Source of the DNA: Gammaproteobacteria bacterium
Lineage (GTDB): Bacteria > Pseudomonadota > Gammaproteobacteria > Steroidobacterales > Steroidobacteraceae
Direction: 5' to 3'
Length of the DNA: 28,887 nucleotides
NCBI GenBank assembly: GCA_028293725.1
Contig: JAQGOE010000077.1
Span: 1-28,887, forward strand
This document shows positions 16,199-24,895 of this stretch, piece after piece (position 1 is the stretch's first letter; each line of letters opens with the position of its first letter). Made by a program: the position numbers and the translations under genes. Under the pieces are notes generated by a model. That model made no database searches and had not been told where the DNA came from. It saw only the letters and a list, made by a program, of their open reading frames with translations.

Positions 16199-17737
16199 AT
16201 GAAACGCCTCGTCCTCGGATTGATTGCAACGCTATTGACCCTCGCCGCCGGGCAGGCCAGCGCTCGCGCCACGCCAGCGGCGGTGGGTGAACAGGTCAGG
16301 GCCTATCGCGTTGCGCATGAGAGCCAGATCCTGGAAGACTTTTTCCGGCTTCTGGCGATGCCCAACGTCGCGACTCATGTCAGCGATATCGAAAAGAATG
16401 CGGCGTTCATTACCGATGCGCTGAATCAGCGCGGGTTTCGAACGCGGCTGCTGTCCGCAGGGCCGGGGACGCCGCCGGCGATTTACGGTGAGTTGCCCTC
16501 GCCGCATGCCAAGCGCACGGTAGTCTTTTACGCACACTACGATGGCCAACCGGCGGGTCAGGCGGCGTGGCGGTCGGATCCCTTCAAGCCTGTCATTCGG
16601 GCGGGCGTTGCGGCGGCTAGTTCCACCGATGTCGATTGGCGGGCCGTCGGCAAGATCGATCCGGAGTGGCGCATCTACGCGCGTTCGGCAAGCGATGACA
16701 AAGCACCCATACAGGCGATGCTGACGGCGCTCGACGCTTTGAAGGCGGCGGGGCGGCAGCCTACGGTGAATATCAAAGTCTTCTACGAAGGTGAGGAAGA
16801 ACAGGGCTCCGGACATCTGGCCGAGATTCTCCGCGCGAATCACGAGTTGCTGACAGGCGATGTTTTTGTACTCAGCGACGGGCCCCGTCACGCCTCCGGC
16901 CGCATGCAGGTTTTCTTCGGTGCGCGCGGCGTGTCGGCTGTTGAGTTGACCGTGTATGGACCGACCCGACCGCTGCACAGCGGGCACTACGGCAACTGGG
17001 CGCCCAACCCGGCGGTGACTCTCACGCGCCTGTTGGCTTCGATGCGCGATGAGGAGGGCCATATCCTGATCCCGGGTTTCTACGATGACGTTCGGCCGCT
17101 GAGCCCCGCGGAGAAGGCGCTGCTGGCGGGTATGCCGGATGTCGAGACCGGCTTGAAGCGGGATCTGGGGTTGGGGCGCACCGAGGGCTCGGAGCGGCTG
17201 GCTGACTCCATTGCGCGGCCTGCCCTGAACATTAGGGGTCTGCGCTCCGGTGATGTTGGGGAGGGCGCTGCCAATGCTATTCCCACCGAGGCGCGAGCCT
17301 CCATCGACTTCCGCCTGGTTCCGGACCAGACGCCCGAGCGGGTGCGTGAGAGGACGGAGGCATTCCTACGGCAGCAGGGTTGGTATGTCGTGACCGAAGA
17401 GCCCGACGTGGAAACACGTGCGGCTCACCCGAAGGTGATCCGGGCCGAGTGGAGTCTGGACTACCCGGCTTACCGCGCCGACATGAATGCACCCGCCGTC
17501 AGGGCGGTGGTCGCCTCGATCGGGCGGGCGACCGGTGGTCCGGTCCTGCAGATGCCGATGCTCGGGGGCAGTGTACCGATGGCCACGTTCGCCGCAGCGC
17601 TACACCTGCCCATAGTGGGTGTGCCGCTCGCCAATGCGGATAACAACCAACATGGTGCCAACGAGAACCTGCGCCTGCAGAACCTCTGGGATGGAATCGA
17701 GATCTACGCGGGGTTGTTGACAGATTTGAGTTGGTGA
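16199..17737 (+). CDS. Exported M20-family metallopeptidase
   Basis: The 512-residue product has a signal peptide (MKRLVLGLIATLLTLAAGQASA, cleavage near 22), so it acts in the periplasm or outside. Metal and catalytic residues of the M20/M28-type di-zinc site are visible: AHYDGQP (His113, Asp115), SASDDKAP (Asp166/167), YEGEEEQGS (Glu199-201), LSDGPR (Asp227) and HGANENL near the end (His485). The dimerisation 'lid' domain includes PTRPLHSGHYGNWAPNP. M20 enzymes release residues from dipeptides or cleave amide bonds; the exact substrate cannot be told. It is longer than the usual 400-470 residues because of the signal peptide and an insertion near 135-155. The 3' end meets the next, convergent gene with only two bases between stops. 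Confidence 0.92.
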   Translation: MKRLVLGLIATLLTLAAGQASARATPAAVGEQVRAYRVAHESQILEDFFRLLAMPNVATHVSDIEKNAAFITDALNQRGFRTRLLSAGPGTPPAIYGELPSPHAKRTVVFYAHYDGQPAGQAAWRSDPFKPVIRAGVAAASSTDVDWRAVGKIDPEWRIYARSASDDKAPIQAMLTALDALKAAGRQPTVNIKVFYEGEEEQGSGHLAEILRANHELLTGDVFVLSDGPRHASGRMQVFFGARGVSAVELTVYGPTRPLHSGHYGNWAPNPAVTLTRLLASMRDEEGHILIPGFYDDVRPLSPAEKALLAGMPDVETGLKRDLGLGRTEGSERLADSIARPALNIRGLRSGDVGEGAANAIPTEARASIDFRLVPDQTPERVRERTEAFLRQQGWYVVTEEPDVETRAAHPKVIRAEWSLDYPAYRADMNAPAVRAVVASIGRATGGPVLQMPMLGGSVPMATFAAALHLPIVGVPLANADNNQHGANENLRLQNLWDGIEIYAGLLTDLSW

Positions 17738-17739
17738 CG

Positions 17740-18261
17740 TTAACCGAAGACGCCGTACTCCACTTGCAGAATTTCGCCCGTGTTGACATCGATCAGCAGG
17801 GCGTCGGTGTCGTCGCGGACCCATTCATATCCCGCCGGCGGCACTTCGAGCGCAAACAGCCAGTAATCGGCGATCAGGTAGTCCGGTCCCCAGTAGACCC
17901 GCGGGAGAATCTCGCCGTAGCCCCAGTGGTGGGGTGCCCAGCCCCGCGGCCGGTGGTAGGGGCCGATATGAAAACTGCGCGCCGCCTGAAAATTGTGGTG
18001 GTAGGCGTCCCTGTCCACGTGCTCAGGCCTCTTGTTCCATCCGTTTGGCGGAGCGACGCGTTGGTAGCCCTGCGGACCCTGGTGCGGTTCGCCTGGCGGA
18101 CGACCTTGGGGGCCGCGGGGCCCAGGTCCGCCATGCTGCTCCGGCGGGCCCCCGTGCGCCTGTGGACCGCCATGTTCACGCTCCTGGCCGAATGCCAGGG
18201 CGCCACTGGCCAGAATCAGGGCGCAAGCTACGGAAGAGCCGATTTTGAATACGGGCGCCAC
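17740..18261 (-). CDS. RcnB-like exported protein with a His/Gly/Pro-rich stretch
   Basis: The 173-residue product has a signal peptide (to about residue 25, ALAFGQ) and then a low-complexity region of His, Gly, Pro and Gln (about 28-65, with HGGPQAHGGPPEQHGG). The C-terminal RcnB-type domain has the usual PAGYEWVRDDTDALLIDVN followed by TGEILQV. RcnB of E. coli is a periplasmic protein linked to nickel/cobalt homeostasis. The His-rich part here could bind divalent metal, but no rcnA efflux gene is adjacent. The start is GTG at 18261 with AAGGAGA six bases upstream. It is convergent with the M20 peptidase gene. Confidence 0.87.
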   Translation of the reverse strand: MAPVFKIGSSVACALILASGALAFGQEREHGGPQAHGGPPEQHGGPGPRGPQGRPPGEPHQGPQGYQRVAPPNGWNKRPEHVDRDAYHHNFQAARSFHIGPYHRPRGWAPHHWGYGEILPRVYWGPDYLIADYWLFALEVPPAGYEWVRDDTDALLIDVNTGEILQVEYGVFG

Positions 18262-18299
18262 AGTGTTTCTCCTTTGAATTGTGTGGAAGGACTAGTGCG

Positions 18300-18650
18300 T
18301 CAGAGGCCGACGCTCGCGAGCCAGTCGGTGAAAGCCTGTTTTGCGCACGCCGCCAGCGTCGGCCCGTAGTACTGCGTGTCTTTCCGCAGCTGCTCCACGC
18401 TCGCATTGCTGGCCGCGGCGATCTCGTTTGCATGTCCTATGAGCCATGACTCGAAATCCTCCTGCCGCACCTCGGGATGGCACTGGAACGCCAGCACAAA
18501 GCGCTCCCAGGCAGATGCCAAGAACGGGCTGTCGCGTCGCCGGGCGGCACTCGAAGAGCCGCAATTCATCCGTGATCCACGGATAACGGTGCGCTTCGTA
18601 CACGGACACCGGACCGCCGAGGACGAGCCGCTCGTTCTCAACGACCTCCA
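18300..18650 (-). pseudogene. Decayed class I glutamine amidotransferase
   Basis: Two different frames each hold part of a GATase. Upstream on the minus strand is LVLGGPVSVYEAHRYPWITD and then QPVLGICLGA, the nucleophile elbow with its Cys. In the next frame is FVLAFQCHPEVRQEDFESWL with the His-Glu pair and a normal C-terminus ending WLASVGL before a TGA at 18300-18302. In functional relatives about 80 residues lie between these two blocks; here they touch, so an out-of-frame deletion is the simplest explanation. Sequence above about 18650 is no longer recognisable as this family; the segment LRTYRRLWEARFDNM recalls the C-terminus of some ArsR-type regulators, but this is weak. The ends are approximate. 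Confidence 0.75.
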
Positions 18651-18846
18651 GAAAGACGCCAGCGTTGGGATAGACGACGCCACTCGCAGTGCGCATGTTG
18701 TCGAAGCGGGCCTCCCACAGGCGACGGTAAGTTCGAAGCCACTGATCAAAACCGAACCCAACATAGAACAGGCTTACATCCGGGAAACCGGGGGTTCCAG
18801 CACAGTCGATACCTGCTACCATCTACCGCGGATGCCTGTGGAACCC

Positions 18847-19632
18847 ATGGCGAAGACGTTAGCTGAAGTTCGAGTCAGGTGGATTCTCCTGGTGGCCGCG
18901 ATCACCGGCGTGGTTGCGATGGCGAGTGATCGGCCGGGCGAGCCTGCCTGCCTGAGCGGCGGCGTCCCGCCTCTCTTTGCACCACTCAATGCACCCCCTA
19001 TAGCGCAGGCCACTCGAGTCCCCACTGGCGCCGCGCCCCCAGCGGGAGCCAGTTGCTTTGGGAAATCGGACTCCGCCGTCTGGATAACGGTCGCGTCCAT
19101 TGTCCGGACTTCAGACAGCCAGACTACTTTCATCGAGCGATTCGGCTCGATCTCGGCACTTTTAGCCGTACAGTACTGGTCCACTACGGACCAGAAGTGG
19201 CGGCCCATGGTGTCATCGGCCTCCGCCATCGTCTCAGCGAGTTCCACGCTACCGCGCGCCGATTATTCCCCCGCAGAGCTCGTCACGGGTGAGGATCGGT
19301 ATTATTCGATGACGGATACCCGCTCAGGGCGCGCCGTTACCTACCGCTTGCGACTCTGGCAGAACCAACCGGCAGAACTTGTTGTAGACATCACCAATGT
19401 TGATGCGATCAAGCAGTGGGGGATCACCCTGTACGCCCCTGGCGGCCTGCAAACTCTATACTTCCTGAAGAAGCAGTCCCCGGACACCTGGGCCTATTAC
19501 TCGATCACCAGGGTCGTCCCGAATAGTTTCCTCGCCGCGGGACACGACAAGTCGTATATCAATCGGGCGGTTGCGCTGTACCGCTATATCGTGGGACTTC
19601 AGACCGCCGCCGAGCCGCCCTCCGCCCGTTAG
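18847..19632 (+). CDS. Exported protein of unknown function (DUF6675-like)
   Basis: The product of about 261 residues starts with a charged segment and a hydrophobic helix (RWILLVAAITGVVAMA), a likely signal peptide or anchor. The mature part has CFGKSDSAVWITVAS, FGSISALLAVQYWSTTDQKW, YYSMTDTRSGRAVTYRLRLW, WGITLYAPGGLQTLYFLKK and YYSITRVVPNSFLAAGHDKS. I recall these blocks from proteins annotated DUF6675; I could not check this. An in-frame ATG at 18832 is an alternative start, and the frame extends further back only over pseudogene DNA. Secreted, mixed alpha/beta; no catalytic motif is recognised. It ends 33 bases before a convergent gene. Confidence 0.75.
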   Translation: MAKTLAEVRVRWILLVAAITGVVAMASDRPGEPACLSGGVPPLFAPLNAPPIAQATRVPTGAAPPAGASCFGKSDSAVWITVASIVRTSDSQTTFIERFGSISALLAVQYWSTTDQKWRPMVSSASAIVSASSTLPRADYSPAELVTGEDRYYSMTDTRSGRAVTYRLRLWQNQPAELVVDITNVDAIKQWGITLYAPGGLQTLYFLKKQSPDTWAYYSITRVVPNSFLAAGHDKSYINRAVALYRYIVGLQTAAEPPSAR

Positions 19633-19665
19633 GTAGGTTCGTGTCGCAGGCTCAAGCCCTCCCGT

Positions 19666-20124
19666 TCAGTCGATGTACAGCCCAGCCTTGAAGATCAAGC
19701 CGTCGTACAGCTCCCAGTAAGAGATTTTGTCCTGCATTCGTCCGCTCACTGGATTCTTTTTTACGTAGCTGGTCCACCCGGAAGTGTTGCCTTTTTTCGT
19801 TGCTTCGATGATGTCCTTGATCCAGTACTTCCCGTTGAGGTCCTTCTGCTCGAGGCGGTTCGTGCCGACAACTTCGGGCGACGTGGGATGAGCCAGGCAC
19901 ACGCCGCTCAGATCGTGCACGTCGACGTAGTCCTCCCCCTTGGCGAATTGACCGTTCTTGTTGTTGAATTCTGCGATGGCTTTTGGGCGCCCGTTCTCTT
20001 TATAGAACGCGACTGCCTTCTTTACGGTCGCCACGACCTCCTCTTTGCTCGGCGCGTCGGCCGAGGCACTGAGCGGCATTGCGGCAAATAACACAAAGAT
20101 CAGCAATTTTGGCAGGTTCTGCAT
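19666..20124 (-). CDS. Exported single cache-domain protein
   Basis: The 152-residue product has a signal peptide (MQNLPKLLIFVLFAAMPLSASA, cleavage near 22) and one small cache-type sensor domain: EVVATVKKAVAFYKENG, AIAEFNNKNGQF, YVDVHDLSGVCLAHP, and the C-terminal WTSYVKKNPVSG and KISYWELYDGLIFKAGLY. Such stand-alone periplasmic cache proteins bind small molecules and may present them to receptors, but their partners are mostly unknown. The ATG at 20124 is chosen because GGGGAA precedes it and the signal peptide starts there. Codon choice is somewhat more AT-rich (Lys, Asn) than that of the neighbours. Confidence 0.82.
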   Translation of the reverse strand: MQNLPKLLIFVLFAAMPLSASADAPSKEEVVATVKKAVAFYKENGRPKAIAEFNNKNGQFAKGEDYVDVHDLSGVCLAHPTSPEVVGTNRLEQKDLNGKYWIKDIIEATKKGNTSGWTSYVKKNPVSGRMQDKISYWELYDGLIFKAGLYID

Positions 20125-20522
20125 GGCAAGTTCCCCCTCAGGACTTTCCGAGCATCTGACCACAACCGATCCGGATCATCCGGTTCAATACCCATTCGGC
20201 CCGGATAAATCAAACTTTACCAACTGGCCCGCAAAAATGGGACCCCTATCACGGTCGCGCCGCGGAAGTTGGAGTGGTCAGTTCGTCTAACGAAAATCTA
20301 ACGGAAAACCAACGTGTGAGTACCTGTAGTGGAGGCCGATGGAATCGATCTGACGGTAACCGTCGGGTGTGTTCTGTTGAAATGCAACCAACACCCCGGA
20401 TTTTCCTGCGGGAGTCCGCCGTGATTTCATCGCGTGTCCGGTCGAATGGCGAATGCGAATGATTATTCGTATTCTAGACCGCGCCTGTTCGGAACTGTCT
20501 CGCTATCCCGAGGTGACCCACC
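20125..20522. other. Divergent intergenic region (cache gene / methyltransferase gene)
   Basis: This gap of about 400 bases has no protein-like frame. It is more AT-rich than its surroundings. It holds CCGGATCATCCGG (20171-20183), an odd-length dyad about 50 bases upstream of the cache gene start, and the dyad at 20451-20474 upstream of the methyltransferase. Nothing else stands out. Confidence 0.6.
20451..20474. promoter_or_regulatory. Dyad upstream of the methyltransferase gene, Fur-box-like
   Basis: GAATGCGAAT-GATT-ATTCGTATTC is a 10-bp inverted repeat with one mismatch, ending 48 bases before the ATG at 20523. A 19-base frame across it matches the GATAATGATAATCATTATC Fur consensus at about 12 positions by eye. 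It could bind Fur or another dimeric repressor. Confidence 0.4.
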
Positions 20523-21197
20523 ATGACCACCCTGACATCGCCACCCTTGTCGACTCTCCTGGAGCGCCTGTTTGTCGACGCCGCGGCGTCCGAGGCGGAC
20601 CTTAGGCGGCAGTTGGGCAATCTGTCGCCCGAGGAGCGCGCGGCTCGCTTGCGCAGTATGACCGACTACCTGTCGTACTACACTCGCGCTAAAGACATCT
20701 ATCTCGCCGTCTCGCGGGAAACGGCCGTGTTGCTTTACATGCTGGCGCGTAACGCCCGGGCGCGCTCGATCGTCGAGTTTGGAACCTCCTTCGGGATCTC
20801 GACGCTGCATCTCGCCGCGGCGCTCAAGGACAATGGCGGCGGCCGTCTGATCGGCAGTGAGTTTGAGCCTTCGAAGGTGGTGCGCGCGCGAGAGAATATC
20901 GCCGCCGCGGGGCTTTCTGACTTTGTGGAAATTCGTGAGGGCGACGCACTGGAAACATTGGCGCGCGATCTTCCCGAGAGCATCGACCTGGTGCTACTTG
21001 ACGGCGCGAAGCCCCTTTATCCGCGCGTGTTGGCGTTGCTCGAGCCGCGCCTACGAGCAGGCGCGCTCATCCTGGCGGATAATGCCGATATGTGTCCGGA
21101 GTATCTGGCGGAAGTCCGCGCGCCGGGTGGTGGGTACTTGTCCGTGCCCTTCGCGGGGGATGTTGAGTTGTCGATGAGGCTGGCCGGTCCGCGGTGA
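20523..21197 (+). CDS. SAM-dependent O-methyltransferase-like protein
   Basis: The 224-residue product matches the class I methyltransferases related to caffeoyl-CoA/catechol O-methyltransferase (family 3). It has an N-terminal helical cap (1-60), the SAM-binding motif VEFGTSFGISTLHLA (84-98), the acidic residue of GSEFEP (Glu113) that would hold the ribose, and DLVLLDGAKPLYPRVL (155-170). Asp160 is the usual metal/catalytic aspartate position, and LILADNADM follows. The start has GAGGTGA upstream. It is monocistronic: convergent with the diguanylate cyclase gene, with five bases between the stops. The acceptor substrate is unknown. Confidence 0.88.
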   Translation: MTTLTSPPLSTLLERLFVDAAASEADLRRQLGNLSPEERAARLRSMTDYLSYYTRAKDIYLAVSRETAVLLYMLARNARARSIVEFGTSFGISTLHLAAALKDNGGGRLIGSEFEPSKVVRARENIAAAGLSDFVEIREGDALETLARDLPESIDLVLLDGAKPLYPRVLALLEPRLRAGALILADNADMCPEYLAEVRAPGGGYLSVPFAGDVELSMRLAGPR

Positions 21198-21202
21198 GCA
21201 GC

Positions 21203-24178
21203 TCAACCTCGCTTGGCTTCGCGCTTCAAACGGTCTCGAAGCTCCACCATATAACGCCGGGAGCCCGTCGTGTCGGTGGTTGGATCGCGGGGGCAGGGCG
21301 GATAGACAACGCGGTTGCGGCCGGAGTTCTTGGCGGCATAGAGTGCTGCGTCGGCTCGGCTGATCATGTCGTGCGCAGTGTCGGACGGTGATTCACACCA
21401 GGCCATGCCGATGCTGACGGTGAGCGGCACTTTGAATTCGCTGACTTCGAAGGGACGCTCCGCGATACATTCGCGCAGCCTTTCGATGGGGGCCGCAGCG
21501 CCGACATACGAGAGGCCCGGGAGCACGACCATCAGTTCTTCACCGCCATACCGACCGAGCCAGTCGTCCTGACGAAGCGCCGCCGCGAGGCGCTGCGCGA
21601 GGTCGCGAAGCACCTCGTCGCCGCCGTTGTGGCCATACGTGTCGTTCACATGTTTGAAGTGATCGACATCGATGAGAGCCAGCGCAAGGGCTGCGCCGGT
21701 TCGGTGCGCGTGCGTCAGTTCCCGAGACAACACGTCGAGAATGGTCGCGCGATTCCACAGCCCTGTGAGAGCGTCGCGAGTGGCCCGCTCGAGCAGCGCT
21801 TCGCGCTCTCTGAATTCCTTCTCGAGCGCGAGTCGCCGCGCGCGCAACTTGTCGATCTGGTAGCGCCAGACGAGCACGGCCAGTAACGCGATCAGAAGTG
21901 CCCCACAGGTCTCGAAGGTGAGCGTCCGCCACCAGGGCGGCAGCACTTCGAACGACATCGTGACGAGCGCTGACTTACGCGCATGGGGCGCATCGACCGC
22001 CATGATCTGAAGTTCGTAATGCCCCTCGTCGAGCGCTGGCAGGTGCAACTCGGGGCTGCGCGAGCCGAACCAACGGGATGACAAGCCAAGCAGACGGTAA
22101 CGAAACTCGGTCTGCGGCGAGCGCGAGTAGTTATGCGAGCTGAAACGCACGTCCAAGGCGGCATCGTCACGCCAAGGAACGGTGGTCTCGTGTTGCTGAT
22201 TCAGGGTGCGGTCTCCGAGCCGCGCGCTGGCGATGCGTAAATCCATCGGACCCTGGGGATGCAGCAGTCGCTCCGGATCGCGGATGTGAGTCATGCCGAG
22301 GGCAGTGCCGATCCAGACGGAGCCGTCGGTGTCTGGCAGAAAGGCGAATGCTTCCGTGTCATTGCCGGCCAGGCCATCCTCGACGTCGAAACGCAACCAA
22401 TTCTGTCCGTCGAAGATGACGGCCCCTTGGTCTGTGTTGGCCCAGAGGCGGCCGCGTAGATCGGTGCGCAACGAATAAACACTTGCGTCCGCGAGCACCT
22501 CCGGCTTGACCCACTCGCGACGCTCGAGGTTGGTGCCTTCGGCGCGCAGTAGACCCTTACCGAAGTTGGACGCCCAGATCGAGCCGTCCGCCATGTTGAT
22601 GATGGAGGAGTAGACGGCGAGGCTGCCGTCCTCGTTCGGCACCTGCAGGAAGGTCCAGTGGCCGTCGGAGAGGCGGAAAATGCCGCCCGTGGCCGCCACC
22701 CACAAGGTGCCATTGTGGTCCTGCGTGATGTCGTAAATGCGGGCATCGGGGCGGGGCAGCTCGACCTTCTCCAGGTGCTCGGTCGCCGGATCGAGCCGAT
22801 AGAGGCCGTCGGTGTAACACACCACCCAACCCACGCCGCTGTGGTCGAAGTAGATGATCGAGACTGTTACCTTGTTATCCGGGAATTTTACGAGGTGCGC
22901 TCGTGTCCCATGCGGGGGCACGGTCCACAGCTCGCCGTTTCCGAGTCCCCACCAACGGGCGCCGCGCGGATCGACGGTGAGCGAAATCACCTCGACCTGG
23001 GGGAGTCCTTCGAAGGGGCAGGGCGCCACCCGCCCGGCTGTCTCATCCAACACCTGGCAGCCCCGCTCCGTGCCCACGAGCAGCCGGCCGTCGTGATCAC
23101 GTACGATGTTCCAGACTTTCTGTGAAATGAAACCCTGCGCCCGCGTCCATGACTCGACGTTGTCATACCCCCGCCAGCGCCAGATGCCCAAACCCAATGG
23201 GCTCAGCCAGAGGCTACCCTCGCCGTCAACCTGCGCTTTGGCGATGACGGAATCGGCGAGCCCGTTGTCAGTCGAGAATTCCCGCCAGTGAGTCCCGTCC
23301 CAACGGGCGACGCCAGGAGCCGTGCGGGTCAGCAGCCGCTTGTCGGAGTCGACTGTCAGCATGGGTTCGACGACGCGCGACTCGAGCCGCGCGTGTGGCG
23401 GATCGTTCACTACGAATTCCGTAGTGCCCGGCGAGCGCATCAACAGGTGAGTCTCGCTGCGAACCCAGAGGCGACTGTCGTGGTCAACCAGAAATGCGCC
23501 GTAGGCTCCCTCCGGCACGCCGTCGGCGGTGCCCCAGGTGCGCAGCTTGCCGGCGGAAATACTACAAAGCTGTTTAGCGCACCCCAGCCACAACGTGCCA
23601 CTGCTCTCCGTGAAGAGGCTGACAACCTTGTCCAACTCCGGTGTGGCCTTGAGCTGTTCTGCGGAGAAGAGCGGATGAGATTGCCAGAAGTCCGCGCCGT
23701 GGCCCCGGCGGAGCTCCAGGACGTGGCCCTTGGATCCGACGAGAACGTGATCCTCGCCGAGGAAGGCGATGGGCAAAGCGTGATCCGTAATAACCGGACC
23801 GTTCTGGGTCCGGACCGGTTGGAACCCTTCCGCACCTCCGACGTACAACCCGCGGTCGAGTGTGACCCAGAGCCGCCCTGATGAATCCAGAGCCATGCCG
23901 CGCACAGTTTCGGAGGGCAGGCCGTGTGGAGTGTCATAGGCGACAAAGGCGGTTCCGTCGAAACGAAACAAGCCGCCGTCGGTGCCCACCCAGAGGTCTC
24001 CTCCGGGATCCGTGACAAGATAGCCCGCGGCGAGATTCGTCAATCCATCGCTTTGAGCGTATTGTCGGAAGCTGAATTGTTGCGCAGCAGCGTTCCCGTA
24101 CCAGCCCACCAGCCCCAAGGCCAGCCAAGCCACCATCCATAGCCGACGGGAGCATGAGCGCGACGGCGATTGCGACAT
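21203..24178 (-). CDS. Membrane receptor: propeller + Y_Y_Y + GGDEF diguanylate cyclase
   Basis: The 991-residue product has a signal peptide (to about 33) and then a long periplasmic part of repeated propeller blades (about 35-640, with recurring DLWVGTDGGLFRF- or LWVTLDRGL-type strands). A Y_Y_Y-type Ig-like domain follows (about 660-747, FRYRLLGLSSRW). One membrane helix (about 757-772) and a short coiled linker precede the cytosolic GGDEF domain: DALTGLWNR (802-809), DVDHFKHVNDTYGHNGGDEVL, and the active-site GGEEL (878-882). RQDD (869-872) five residues before it fits the RxxD product-inhibition site. It should make c-di-GMP in response to a periplasmic signal. Most relatives carry a histidine kinase instead of GGDEF, but this fusion is known. 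Confidence 0.93.
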   Translation of the reverse strand: MSQSPSRSCSRRLWMVAWLALGLVGWYGNAAAQQFSFRQYAQSDGLTNLAAGYLVTDPGGDLWVGTDGGLFRFDGTAFVAYDTPHGLPSETVRGMALDSSGRLWVTLDRGLYVGGAEGFQPVRTQNGPVITDHALPIAFLGEDHVLVGSKGHVLELRRGHGADFWQSHPLFSAEQLKATPELDKVVSLFTESSGTLWLGCAKQLCSISAGKLRTWGTADGVPEGAYGAFLVDHDSRLWVRSETHLLMRSPGTTEFVVNDPPHARLESRVVEPMLTVDSDKRLLTRTAPGVARWDGTHWREFSTDNGLADSVIAKAQVDGEGSLWLSPLGLGIWRWRGYDNVESWTRAQGFISQKVWNIVRDHDGRLLVGTERGCQVLDETAGRVAPCPFEGLPQVEVISLTVDPRGARWWGLGNGELWTVPPHGTRAHLVKFPDNKVTVSIIYFDHSGVGWVVCYTDGLYRLDPATEHLEKVELPRPDARIYDITQDHNGTLWVAATGGIFRLSDGHWTFLQVPNEDGSLAVYSSIINMADGSIWASNFGKGLLRAEGTNLERREWVKPEVLADASVYSLRTDLRGRLWANTDQGAVIFDGQNWLRFDVEDGLAGNDTEAFAFLPDTDGSVWIGTALGMTHIRDPERLLHPQGPMDLRIASARLGDRTLNQQHETTVPWRDDAALDVRFSSHNYSRSPQTEFRYRLLGLSSRWFGSRSPELHLPALDEGHYELQIMAVDAPHARKSALVTMSFEVLPPWWRTLTFETCGALLIALLAVLVWRYQIDKLRARRLALEKEFREREALLERATRDALTGLWNRATILDVLSRELTHAHRTGAALALALIDVDHFKHVNDTYGHNGGDEVLRDLAQRLAAALRQDDWLGRYGGEELMVVLPGLSYVGAAAPIERLRECIAERPFEVSEFKVPLTVSIGMAWCESPSDTAHDMISRADAALYAAKNSGRNRVVYPPCPRDPTTDTTGSRRYMVELRDRLKREAKRG

Positions 24179-24373
24179 ATCCCGATCCTAGCGACAGTAC
24201 GGGATGAAGCTTGCGACCGGCTCCGCAGAAACTATTTAGCGCTTGAAACTGAACGGGAATTTGGCGATTTCCGTGGCCTGTGCACACCGGAATTTTCGAT
24301 TCACCCCGGGGTGGCTATCTGGGTAAACCGGGCGCAATTCCGGCGTACCCGCATCCAACTGCGCAGCAGTTCA

Positions 24374-24805
24374 CTAATCGGCTACGCGAGTGGCGGGTTT
24401 GTTCTTGTCCTTGATCATAAAAACAACGAACTTCGCCGGCTTGGTGGCACTGGCATTAGCCGACTGGCGATGGATATCCCCCGGCCCTTCATGAAACGTC
24501 TGGCCCGGCCCGAGGGTCACGGGCGGCTGTCCATCGACCTGCATCAGAACGGAACCCTCCAGTACGTACACGAACACGTCTGCATCATGCCGATGCGGCA
24601 GGGATGCGCCCCCCGGCAGGTACGTCACGGTCAATACGACCACCTCTTTCCCTGGAATATCCGACAGATCCTGGGTCAACAAGGGCTGCGCGGTGCCTCT
24701 GTTTTTGTCCGGCCCGGCCGGGCCCGCGGCAGTGCTGGCGCTGCTCAGCCAGCAGGCCAGGAGGGCGCCTGAGGCGAGCATCGCGAGGCGCTTGCGTGTG
24801 TTCAT
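24374..24805 (-). CDS. Exported cupin-domain protein
   Basis: The 143-residue product has a signal peptide or lipid-free anchor (hydrophobic 9-21, then SSASTAAGPAG) and one cupin barrel. Cupin motif 1 is GASLPHRHDADVFVYVLEG (66-84): His71 and His73 are present, but the usual Glu four residues on is Val77. Motif 2 is PGQTFHEGPGDIHRQSAN with His112. One metal ligand is therefore missing or supplied from elsewhere. I chose the ATG at 24805 over a TTG 21 bases upstream. The gene is divergent from a MocR-type regulator with 90 bases between starts, so regulation by it is likely. Function unknown; periplasmic cupins of this kind are often annotated 'cupin domain-containing protein'. Confidence 0.87.
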   Translation of the reverse strand: MNTRKRLAMLASGALLACWLSSASTAAGPAGPDKNRGTAQPLLTQDLSDIPGKEVVVLTVTYLPGGASLPHRHDADVFVYVLEGSVLMQVDGQPPVTLGPGQTFHEGPGDIHRQSANASATKPAKFVVFMIKDKNKPATRVAD

Positions 24806-24895
24806 AGCGGGTTGCCCTGGTTCCAACAGTGGACGTTCGGGACGCAGAATGCGCTACTCTGAGGCACCCTAAAAGGGCCAGAAACAGGAAATTTC
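24806..24895. promoter_or_regulatory. Shared divergent promoter region, cupin / MocR genes
   Basis: Only 90 bases separate the two start codons, so promoters of both genes must lie here or inside the coding ends. I see no convincing -10/-35 pair; CCCTAAAAGGG (24868-24878) is a short dyad that could be part of a regulator site. MocR proteins commonly bind the region they share with a divergent target. Confidence 0.4.

Noticed and set aside
18650..18822. Possible ArsR-type regulator remnant upstream of the amidotransferase pseudogene
   Set aside because: Only one short segment (LRTYRRLWEARFDNM) is suggestive; no helix-turn-helix is left.
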